A stretch of DNA of 64,000 bases. Origin: Adiantum capillus-veneris. Lineage: Eukaryota; Streptophyta; Polypodiopsida; Polypodiales; Pteridaceae. This document shows positions 55,295-64,000 of this stretch, one piece after another (position 1 is the stretch's first letter; every line of letters begins with the position of its first letter). The notes below the pieces were generated by a model that saw only the letters and a program-made list of their open reading frames with translations, did not search any database and was not told the DNA's origin. The stretch is taken from the NCBI GenBank assembly GCA_014529385.2, contig CM043962.1, positions 85,930,180 through 85,994,179 on the forward strand. Direction: 5' to 3'. The translations under genes and the position numbers were made by a program.

Positions 55295-56080
55295 ACTTTC
55301 CCAAAGTGAGATAGCGATTCTTGATCTACTAAAGACCTATGTTACAGAAGTAGATCAACGCTCACAATGGGAAAAGTACTTACCTCTTGTAGAGTATGGG
55401 TATAATAATACTATCCATACTTCTATGGGAAAAGCACCTTTTGAAATCAAGGGAAGACCTAAAAGTCCCTTGCTACTTAAAGTACATGGGAAGATCTTCG
55501 TTGCCAATGAGTATATCCGTGACCTGCAAACATCTTTTCAAAAGATTAAGGAGGCTATATCCATCTCCCAACTAAGGCAAAAAGTTGTTGTTGACAAGCA
55601 CAGAAGGGCCTTAATGTTCAAAGAAAATGATTGGGTCTTGCTTAAGTTTCCTAAGCCTCGATTGAGGCAAACGATGGACAAAAATCCTACGGGCCATCAA
55701 AAGTATTATGCTAAACTAGCAAAAAGATACTATGGTCCTTTTCAAATTTTGAAGCCAATCAATGAGGTGGCATATCAACTCAAGTTACCATTGCTCATAC
55801 ACAATGCTTTTCATGTGAGCCTACTCAAGCCCTACAAAGGAGAGCCTCTAAATGAACCAATTATTGAAGACCCTCCCAAAATCGAAGATCAAGAAGAGGT
55901 ACTACAACCCGAAGCTATCCTTTGGCATGAAGACAAGGTACTATGACATGGTAAGATTATCCGACGTTATCTTAGTAAGTTCAAAAATTTTCCTTTTGAA
56001 GATGCTACATGGATGCAAGGAATTCAGCTTAAGGATAGTATGAACCTTTTCAAAGTTTACAATGCTACATTAGAGTAACC
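55260..56080 (+). pseudogene. Integrase remnant with chromodomain-like end (element C)
   Basis: Integrase resumes at SQSEIAILDLLKTYVTEVDQ (55313), which carries the Glu of the DDE triad, then WEKYLPLVEYGYNN and a GPF-type end (KRYYGPFQILKPINEVAYQL, 55721; HVSLLKPYKG). The zinc finger and both Asp residues are lost. A stop lies at 55944, and the text after it, KIIRRYLVKFKNFPFEDATW (near 55953-56013), fits a chromodomain-like module of chromoviruses. Confidence 0.85.
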
Positions 56081-56423
56081 AAATGTACATGTTTCTTTTA
56101 AAATGATCAATGTTTTTGTCTTATAAGACTAATTCTCTCTTTATTGTGCACAAACTTAAGTAGTATGCATACTAAGAATCATGTTTGGAATGACGACGTC
56201 TCTCAAGCACCATATAGAATTTGTCACTCTACTTGGGAGGATGAAATGGACTAAAGAGCAAACATGCTTGTGGCAACTATGTCTCCCAAGCACCAAATGG
56301 ATTAGTCATCCATCTTGGAATGATGTCGTAGGGTAAAAAGGGATCCTCTACCCGCTAAGACAAATTGACTAATGACTATGACTTTATCTCTTTTTACCTC
56401 GTAGTCACGGACGACTATGATTT

Positions 56424-56437
56424 CAAGAGAGAGGTAA
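56424..56437 (+). promoter_or_regulatory. Polypurine tract of element C
   Basis: caagagagaggtaa directly before TGTAATTC. Confidence 0.75.
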
Positions 56438-57999
56438 TGTAATTCAATATCTATATCTAACCAACCCAAACAATTTTCTCATATTGAACTGATCATTTAA
56501 TATGGGATAATAAACGGGAACAAGGGTTAGAATATAGACATGTGCTTACGGATCTATCTGAACACGGGGCCAATGGTAAAGGGGCCCAAATGAGAGATGG
56601 TATGTCAAAGAGCAAGGTTAACTAATGAAGCTTAAAAGACTTTAGGGTTAGCTTCATTAAAGACCTCCAATGGTTAGTGTTAAAAGTCCTAAGCAAGCTA
56701 GGGCTGTGCTTGAGGTGGGAACCTTAAGCAAGCTAGGGCTGTGATCGAGGTGGGAACCCGACCTAAATTTAAGCAAGCTAGGGTTGTGCTTGAGGTGGGA
56801 ACTCCACCTAAGGTGCTTGTCATGGTTGATGACTAAGGTACTTGAGGTACTTGTCACATTTAATGAGGAAGTTGCTTTAGAAGCTTCCTATGCATGGGGG
56901 GTAAGATGCTTGAGTCAAAAAGAGAACTTACACACTAGTTGCTTGAGAAACTTCCTATGCATAAAAATCTAAAAGTTATGGGAATTCTAAAAGAGCACAT
57001 GGGACACATGTCAGACTCTCACTAAGCTTAACCACATGGTGTGCTTGAATGCTATTGGTTGGGCTAAAGAGGGGTCCAATGAGCTTCTACTTCCATCTAA
57101 CAAATATCTAGATATTTTCAAGCTCTCTCTCTCTAAGGGGTAAGGAAGACACTTGTCAAAAGACTACCCATGTACTTGACTGCATGTTGCATGTGATTGG
57201 CTAGGGGGAGAGGGGTCCAATGAGCTTGCAACATGCAGAAAGGTCACCACTCGCCCAAAGCAAGGAGGGGGGGTGCTAGGGGGATATACTCCACACACAC
57301 ACACACACTCATTTGCAAAGCCAATCTCACTTGGTGAAAGTTGAGGAACACCACCTTCTTCTCCAAGCTTGTGAGAGTAAAAGCCTACACAAACACTCTT
57401 GGCTATGGAATGCAAATCCAACCAAGAGTCATGCTTTAAAGCTTAAGCTTTCCATCTTCTCCATCTTCATTGCTATGCTATTATGTATGCTAGCAAGAAG
57501 AGTAATGATAAGTGAGGAACTATTTCTTTCTCCTATGGAATGTTTCTTGTTCCTCTTCCCTATCCTCATTCCCCGCTAGCTCTATCCACCTTCGAAGGTG
57601 TTTGAGGCCTTGGGACTGAGGCTTGGGATAGTTAATGCTTTCTTCAAGTTTATGTTATGCTTGTGATGCATGAAGCTTTCCATCTTCATTGCATCACCTA
57701 GGTTACAAGGAACACAAAGATTGTATTGTACCAAGTCTCTCTTGATGGGAGAAACTATAATACAAATGCCTATTGGAGGGGGGACCGGCTCCATATGAAT
57801 TTGGTCCTCAACTATTGTCATGTTCTCTAAACTCTATCTCTTGCAAGAGTGTTGTTCATGCTAAGTTAACTAAGTGCCATGTTTATGTTGCTACCATCAA
57901 TTAAGTTCAACTGCTATGCTCACAAAGAATCTCTCAAAAGTGCTTCACCTAATTTACTAATTCCGCTACTCTCAAAGTTCATAGGCAATTTTGATTACA
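56438..57999 (+). repeat. 3' LTR of element C
   Basis: 1562 bp, TGTAATTC to ATTACA, matching 49749-51346. Confidence 0.92.
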
Positions 58000-58004
58000 C
58001 AACG
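58000..58004. repeat. Target site duplication of element C, right copy (CAACG)
   Basis: Matches 49744-49748. Confidence 0.92.
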
Positions 58005-58794
58005 TACATAAAAAATGTGAAACTCTCACTGCAAATTTGCAGAATACACTCTCAAAGAGATGCCAATGTGTATGCAAAAAAAAGCACAAAACCAGCGCCC
58101 TTCGAAAAGTAACACTCTCTCAACAGAGCACAAGCACTCTCAAGCACTAGTCAAAGATCAATCATATGCATTCAACGCCTATTGGAATTGTAATGGGTGT
58201 CACTGCCAAAGATGCTTGCGGATCTGCTGTGTCTAGAGAGCAAGCCATAAATGCACAAAACAAGAGAATAGCCAAGAGCTCTCTCGATGTAGCAAATCAG
58301 CTCCAAAAGCACTCTAAATCACCACAATATACATACAAGGTATTGCATATCTATTTTCAACTTCACGAATACCCTGCAACAATTGGTTAGTCTATATCTG
58401 TGAAACCGTTTAGAACTTGTAAAAACTTCCTTCTATAAAGTTGTAGATCTCAAAAGAATAGTCACGAGCGAGAGGAATGGCATGAAATGGGTTGTTTTTA
58501 CAGGTCAAAATAGATTTTTTTTTAGAGGTCAAATCAGATCTGTAAAAATGTGGAACTGTCTATCCTCGACCTGTAGGTAGTTTGCGAAATGTACAAGAAA
58601 ATTAATGCAAAATTAGGAAAACCTTTCAACTAGAAAGTTGTAGAAGGCAGTGTTTTTGGTGAGAAATGAGGGAACCAAGCTGAAAATTGGCCTTTTACTC
58701 AATCAAATTTCTATTGCAAAACAATGCTGAGAATTTTGCAGCTTCGCCGCAATCTCCACTCTACGACTTTGCAATAATGCAAGACCTTTACTTT
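58005..58794 (-). other. Leader of element D, part next to the primer site
   Basis: Non-coding; with 49173-49743 it makes a leader of about 1.36 kb, long for a copia element. No gene recognised. Confidence 0.6.
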
Positions 58795-58807
58795 GGCTTT
58801 GGTACCA
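58795..58807 (-). other. Primer-binding site of element D (decayed tRNA-iMet site)
   Basis: Minus strand TGGTACCAAAGCC against TGGTATCAGAGCC, 11 of 13 bases. Confidence 0.75.
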
Positions 58808-58809
58808 CT

Positions 58810-58999
58810 TAAAGAGTGCGTGGTGCATGTAGAGTGTGAGGGAGAAGAAGAAGCAGACACGAGCAGGATGTGGGTGGAGCTCTCAGTGAGAGTTTGGAAT
58901 TACCTCACTACTCCTTATTATTTTGTATGATCAAAAGAATAGATAAGGTCAGTAGGGTCAGTGTGATGGGTGTGTCGCCAGTTGCCCCGAATCCTACTA
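58810..58999 (-). repeat. 5' LTR of element D
   Basis: 190 bp matching 33685-33870 with about 30 differences. Ends are decayed (TA and TA in place of TG and CA on the plus strand). Confidence 0.78.
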
Positions 59000-59004
59000 A
59001 TAAC

Positions 59005-60100
59005 TCCCTTCTCTCACTAAGGCTTGTTTTTTAGTTTCTTATGTAGGATTCTTTACGGGTAGGGAAACTAGCCAATAAACTCAAGCTAAGTATAAGCAGG
59101 AGAGCCCGCTCTAGCTTAGAAGAAGGAATTCAGTGTTGGAAGGATGTCTTCAAGCAAGGGAAATGGTTATCATTGGAAAATTTCCCTAACTTCTACCCAT
59201 TGTCTAGGTCTTGTACATGTGATGTCGTGTGTGGGGTCAACAAGATTACACAAGGAATTAGGGTTAATGGATTCAAGACCATGTCAAGAGGCACTTTCTC
59301 TCAAGAATCTCTTTGACTACATTTAAAGATCTTGCCAGGACACTCAACAGGAGATGGAATATATATTGGTGCCCCAAACAATGGGCCTATAGATTCAAGA
59401 GTTTATGGGCTTATCCATCAAACATAGTTTCCTATAATGGCTCATAATCCATAGGGACTTTGGATAAGATCAAAAGCTAAAGCCATCATCAAAGTAGATG
59501 GAGTTTGTTCGAGATGCAAGAAGGATGGAAGAAACTTTAAAACAGCTATTTGTCAAATGTAAGAAGAATGATAACATCCTGAAGATCTGCCATCAAGTGA
59601 TCTTCCCTCTACACCCTCACACACTTTCAACAGAAGAGATCCTTCTTGGTAGGACTAACTACATGGCTGTAGCCATGTGGAATCTTTGAAGATATATTTT
59701 ACTTTGGCACATATAATGTGCTAGGAATGCCAATTTGTTTGAGGACAATGACATAGATCTTGCACACATTTTTGTATGAAATCAAGAGAACCTCAAATTC
59801 TCTTCTTCATTGTATGAAGGATGTTTCCCCTTTTGCTCTACCAACTATGATCACGGGAATTAGGTGGCAAAAATATTCCAGTAATAGCTTTCACTGCTAT
59901 TCTCCACTTAGAGCCATTATGGCTGACTCTTTAGCCAGATTTTGATTAGGGTTGCCCAGTCCCTTACCTGTTTGGCCCATGTAACTCTTTTTCTCTCTTG
60001 TTTTTCAATCTAAGTTTATCATCTTCTCTAAAAAAGGGTTCTTTTTGAAAACCAATAATAAATTAAAAATAATAAAATGAACAAGGTGACGTTAATGATG
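59005..60100. other. Unassigned sequence
   Basis: No clear gene. A plus-strand frame ending near 59945 reads PLRAIMADSLARF, faintly like the end of a plant RNase H-like domain (ADSLA), followed by T-rich text. This is weak and could be chance. Confidence 0.3.
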
Positions 60101-60104
60101 GCCT

Positions 60105-60133
60105 GCACACGCGCACACGCACGCGCGCGTGCG

Positions 60134-60198
<65 letters not shown>
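60105..60198. repeat. Alternating (CA/CG)n tract
   Basis: About 94 bp of nearly perfect purine-pyrimidine alternation: mixed CG and CA first, then pure CA. Confidence 0.9.
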
Positions 60199-60199
<1 letters not shown>

Positions 60200-60200
<1 letters not shown>

Positions 60201-60930
60201 ATAGCACTTTGACTGTAAAGATGAAGGTATTTTATTTCATGTTTTCGCACTAGAGTTTTGGTATTTTTTTGTTGCTTTCAACTTCATGACATTTGTCGGT
60301 TTTTGTAGTATATTACCATTGGGTTAGATTACACATTATCCTATTTGTAATTCATAGCATTACCATAATGATTCCAATTTGTGCACCTTCTCAATTCTCA
60401 ATACTCCAGACATTTCTCTAGATTTTATCAAATATCAAATATGTCAAAAATTAAAATGGACAAAGTCACTTTTGACCGTACCCCTTTTTCGCAACCCATG
60501 AAACCTTCATGCGGATGTTCTTTTTTCTAGATAATCTACCCATTTTCTTCTTGTGCTTTTTTTTATTGAATTATCTAATCATCTTTCTTTCTATTGTCTC
60601 ATGGACTCAATCTAATACCATTGCTATAACATCCACAAAGCCAGTAGCTCTCCTCTAATACCAACCATACTAGTGGGAAAAAATGTCCATGACACCCCTT
60701 CATCCAAGTAATTTATGCTACTTTCATACAAGCGTTGAAGGAAAACTTGTCTGCTAAAGAAAAACTTATTCGATAACTTGAGACTACATGACCAAGGCAA
60801 CAATGGACTCACAAGGTGAAGAAGATATTGTCCAAGTAGTAGGAATCATTACCATCTTTGGTAAAAGCTACTCTATGTCCTCTTCCTGATTACATCGATG
60901 TCATGAACCACAAACATATCCCCTTACACA
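60200..60930. other. Unassigned AT-rich sequence
   Basis: I see no gene, RNA or repeat boundary here. Confidence 0.4.
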
Positions 60931-60934
60931 AGAA

Positions 60935-61160
60935 GTCTTGGACAAATTCTCACAATATTTCCCACATTGTGACTTACCTCAACATCATGAGCTTCTGCTC
61001 AAGAGGCGCCGCATACCTAGCTAGGTACGATTGGCCCCAATCGTACCTAGCTAGGTATGCGGTGCCTCTTGAGCAGAAGCTCATGATGTTATGCATTTTA
61101 TGAAAAACACTGAGAAAGACTCCGTTCCCTACATGAGAAAATTTCTAAATCTTCTTGTGT
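60935..61160. repeat. Repeat with long palindrome, copy 1
   Basis: Arms 60981-61034 and 61037-61090 (54 bases each) pair with one mismatch around a 2-base centre. Each arm has a small palindrome tacctagctaggta. Flanks (ttctcacaata, ccacatt, then atgttatgcatt, gaaaaacactga) match copy 2. Confidence 0.85.
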
Positions 61161-61446
61161 TAGCCCTTCACTTGCAATATTTGTAGATTTCTCAAGTACA
61201 TTTGAAAATACTATTTTTGGGTATCGAGAACTAGCTTTAGCATGGTGCACATCATCTTCATCACACATGATACAACAATGGTAGGTGCAATCAATGTTGA
61301 CATTAGGCATGCTAAATACTATAACAAATAGTTTGGTCAAAAGAAATGGGGTAGGAAGAAGAGATCTTTCCTATTGAAGCTTAAAAAGAGATGAAAATAG
61401 AGGGGCAATAATAAACACTACTACATGTGCTTGTTTAACGTGCTAG

Positions 61447-61697
61447 GCTAAAGGGGCCAATAACGGACCGGGGTCCAAAACAGGGCCACCTTTAAAGTAA
61501 ATAGTAAATATAACCAAAAAATATGAGAATTATGATTGGGATGACATTGGGAATGGTAAGAGCATAATATGACCTATCTTTTCATATCAATTTCATTGAA
61601 AAGTGTCAATCCTATTAAATAATTCATAACATTCAAGACTGAATGTCCCTCTATTGGCCCCCATGTTTTAAGTGGCCTTGTATTGGCCCCTTTACCC
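61447..61697. mobile_element. Possible MITE with TA flanks
   Basis: About 250 bp with inverted ends GGCTAAAGGGGCCAATA (left) and GGGTAAAGGGGCCAATA (right, reverse complement), one mismatch in 17. Both sides are flanked by TA, as in Tc1/mariner-type insertions. The class is uncertain; the ends are not the usual Stowaway ones. Confidence 0.55.
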
Positions 61698-61699
61698 TA

Positions 61700-62000
61700 C
61701 ACACAACTGATCAGTTCTTTCATGTTTGCTCACTAGAAATTGCTTGCAGTCACTGCAAAAGGCAATATAATCATTTGGGGGTGTGGTTAAAGGACCCCCT
61801 AATAGGATAATTAGAGTGGCCCCTAGACGACAACTCGCCTCGATCACCTTGTTATAGTAGGCATACCCTCCAAAGGCACCTTTAGAGGGTGTGGGGGAGC
61901 CCACTAATATGCCCCCCTGCATGACCTTTGAGTTGCTTTTGAATTTATGAAGAATATTCAAGAATATTGATGGGTTCAAAATCTATATGTTGAGCAGTTG
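61700..62000. other. Unassigned sequence
   Basis: GC-rich relative to the flanks with several CCCC/GGGG patches. The minus-strand open frame at 61692-61979 has no family motif. Confidence 0.3.
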
Positions 62001-62001
62001 G

Positions 62002-62008
<7 letters not shown>

Positions 62009-62070
<62 letters not shown>

Positions 62071-62094
62071 ACTTACACACACACACACACACAC
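62009..62094. repeat. Compound (TC)n-(CA)n microsatellite
   Basis: TC at 62009-62068, CA at 62075-62094. Confidence 0.9.
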
Positions 62095-62372
62095 ATTGAG
62101 TGCATACAATTATTTGATTTCGTGTGCTGTTCCCAAAGTAGACATTTTTGCACTTCAGTCACCATAAAGTAGCATGACAACCAACTTCTAACCATGCAAT
62201 CTAACGAACATAAAAAATTTGTGAAAAGAGCATCTAAGAACCATGGAGATGTTTTGCATATAGCATAACTAGCAAAAGATGGCAATCAAATTGAGAAATT
62301 GCACTATTTAAATAGAGATAAATATGCTTAAATATATAAGAACCTTTTGTACATTACATGAAATTGTCACTC

Positions 62373-62474
62373 AACAAAATCATAATTTTGACATAATATA
62401 TCAGTATTTGACATAACAAAATCATAATTTTGACATAATATATCAGTATTTGACATAACAAAATCATAATTTTG
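62373..62474. repeat. 42-bp tandem repeat, 2.4 units
   Basis: aacaaaatcataattttg starts at 62373, 62415 and 62457. Copies are identical. Confidence 0.92.
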
Positions 62475-62834
62475 TAGCATTGATATTCGGTCCTTATTTG
62501 AAAGAGTTACTCATACAAGCTCTTTGAGTAGTCTTGTCTGTCTTCATGACAAGTAAATGGAAAGGTAAAAAGCCACACAAAGATAACCTTTGAAAGCACA
62601 TGTATAACTTACCTCTTTAAGTGAAACACAACCAATGTGAATCCAGTAGAAATTCCAGAATGCTAGGAAATATCTCAAACTCTTGTTCTCAGTTAAAGAA
62701 CGACCAAATTTGAACTTCTTCTGAGACCACCATGGCCTTTTTGACTCACACTTGGAAGGATCTAGCTCGTGCTTCAACAAAAAGATAAATCGAAAGAGAT
62801 AAAAGATCAACGAGACTAAGCTATGGCACAAGAA

Positions 62835-63130
62835 GTTTTGGACAGATTCTCACAATAATTCCCACATTATGACTTAACTCAACATCATGAGCTTCTATGA
62901 GGGAGGCACGGCATACCTAGCTAGGTACAATTGGGGGCAGGGGACCGTCGGCCCGGTGGGGGGGGCGGTGGTCCCCTGCCCCCAATTGTACCTAGCTAGG
63001 TATGTTGTGCCTCCCGAGCAGAAGCTCATGATGTTATGCATTGTATGAAAAACACTGAAAAAGTCTCCCTTTTCCCACATGAGGAAATCTCTCAATCTTC
63101 TTGTGTGGGCTAAGCCATAGTACAAGAGTA
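62835..63130. repeat. Repeat with long palindrome, copy 2
   Basis: Arms 62881-62946 and 62970-63035 (66 bases each) pair with a few mismatches around a 23-base G/C-rich loop. Outer 34 bases of the arms and both flanks match copy 1; the inner part is longer. Confidence 0.85.
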
Positions 63131-64000
63131 AGACCTCTATAAAGTTGATGTATCTATGGTCAACCCAACCCTACACATACCATCACATACCTTGAGTTAT
63201 GTACACTTTCCACCTCGAATCCAAGCCAATGAATTGCGATTAGTAGCACTATGAGGTCTACCTTATGTTGGTGTCAGTGGTCTTTTTGAGTTCAGCTCCT
63301 ACAAAACTCAAGCAGTGACTAGACCATTATTAAAACAATTGTTAATAACCCATAAGACAAATGCTAAAAGTAAGCTTTTTGAAACTTTGAGACTGACAGA
63401 GAGGACTGGAGATATATTCGGGGTTTACGTGATTCACAAAGTTTCATAAAGCTCTAATTGTTTTCATAACCATGAGTATAAAATATCACTTGTTGCTATG
63501 GGATGTATAACATCTACTTGATTGTCTTCTCTTGGATAGTGAACACACTGGATATCCCACATGTGGTAGGCCGTAAACACACTCTTAAATGATACCCCCC
63601 CTTTTTTTGGCATACAAACACATAGATAGGTACATACGGAGAATTTGGTCAATTTTTGTATCATGTATGGTAGTAGATACTAGCACTATTTTGAGTATAC
63701 TCAGTGAATATTGGGATACACACGACTTCACACTCAAAGGTTATATTACTTAAATTCTCAACTTAATAGTCAATTCTAAGGATAAGTTGTAAACAAGGTC
63801 TACAAGTGTGACAGGATGACAAAAACTGGATCCAGTGTTGACATCTGCAAAACGCACAAACATAGCCAGTTCTAACTGAATGTTTTTGTATGGATGCAGG
63901 TAACAATTGGATCCTTCTCCATGTAGATGTAATGGAATCTCCTCCCAAATGGTGGACACATAGAGATACAACATTAAGATATCAATTTGTAATGATCAAA
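63131..64000. other. Unassigned sequence
   Basis: No recognised gene, RNA gene or repeat boundary up to the window end. Confidence 0.4.

Larger units (their letters stand above)
49749..57999 (+). mobile_element. Element C: chromovirus-like Ty3/gypsy retrotransposon, nested in D
   Basis: 8.25 kb with 1.6-kb LTRs, initiator tRNA-Met primer site, gag, protease, RT-RNase H, partial integrase, chromodomain-like end, polypurine tract and duplicated CAACG. Integrase has lost its zinc finger and two catalytic Asp residues; other genes have frameshifts. LTRs differ at about 14 of the first 245 positions by eye, so C is older than B. Clade within the chromoviruses is not determined. Confidence 0.92.
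33685..58999 (-). mobile_element. Element D: old Ty1/copia retrotransposon, host of nested insertions
   Basis: Minus-strand copia element with short LTRs (33685-33870 and 58810-58999), primer site, gag, integrase, RT and RNase H in copia order. Flanks CTAAC (33680-33684) and ATAAC (59000-59004) look like a target duplication with one change. Removing elements B and C (with their duplications) leaves about 6.4 kb. LTRs differ at roughly 30 of 188 positions by eye, so D is much older than B and C. All frames are broken. It also carries an hAT-type MITE and three local tandem duplications. Confidence 0.88.

Noticed and set aside
59498-59945. LINE or host RNase H-like gene
   Set aside because: Only the short ADSLARF phrase hints at it; no RT motifs or catalytic residues nearby.
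60981-61090. MicroRNA precursor
   Set aside because: The arms are almost perfectly paired and include their own small palindrome. A young inverted repeat is more likely, and expression cannot be judged.

Overview
The window is nuclear DNA from a flowering plant. The evidence is plant-type Ty3/gypsy and Ty1/copia LTR retrotransposons with tRNA-Asp and initiator tRNA-Met primer sites, a cytosolic RPS15 pseudogene of plant type, MITE-like elements, and very long GA/CT and CA/GT microsatellites. The species cannot be fixed from sequence alone. I see no intact host gene; every recognisable coding region is a broken transposon gene or a retropseudogene. The open frames made of His/Thr, Cys/Val, Arg/Glu or Ser/Leu repeats are microsatellites read as codons.

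Layout. (1) 1-2951: AT-rich sequence with one direct repeat pair and a GA array. (2) 2957-16218: element A, a Ty3/gypsy element of the Ogre/Tat/Athila type flanked by a 5-bp target duplication (GTATA). Its 5' LTR is cut short and the primer site is gone. (3) 16224-33680: decayed copia debris (16.6-17.7 kb, minus strand), a diverged 1.1-kb repeat pair (17.9-19.1 and 26.5-27.5 kb), an RPS15 pseudogene inside a duplicated CT/poly-C block (21.3-22.8 kb), very long microsatellites, and an 0.8-kb tandem duplication carrying tRNA-like SINE heads (30.0-31.7 kb). (4) 33685-58999: element D, an old minus-strand Ty1/copia element with short (about 190 bp) LTRs, split by two younger insertions. Element B (37969-48638, TSD GGTAG) sits in its gag and is a relative of A that lost RT, RNase H and most of integrase. 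Element C (49749-57999, TSD CAACG) sits in its leader and is a chromovirus-like Ty3/gypsy element with 1.6-kb LTRs. A 218-bp hAT-type MITE (TSD GCCCTGCT) sits in the RT of D. (5) 59.0-64.0 kb: unassigned sequence, a Z-DNA-prone CA/CG tract, a possible MITE, and two copies of a repeat that each contain a long near-perfect palindrome.

How the parts work together. In A and B the order is gag with four zinc knuckles, a DGGA-type protease, (in A) RT-RNase H-integrase, then a long extension fused to integrase that contains a second retropepsin-like domain (DTGA) and four W-[VIA]-[PS]-[KR] motifs. A G-rich polypurine-like tract, a TATA box and a small acidic ORF3 follow, then about 1.4 kb of non-coding DNA and the 3' LTR. 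The post-integrase protease-like domain, the WVPK motifs and the promoter-plus-ORF3 block are the best candidates for something undescribed, because they recur in the same order in two separately inserted copies. By-eye LTR divergence (D about 16%, C about 5%, B about 2.5%, A about 2.7%) agrees with the nesting order.
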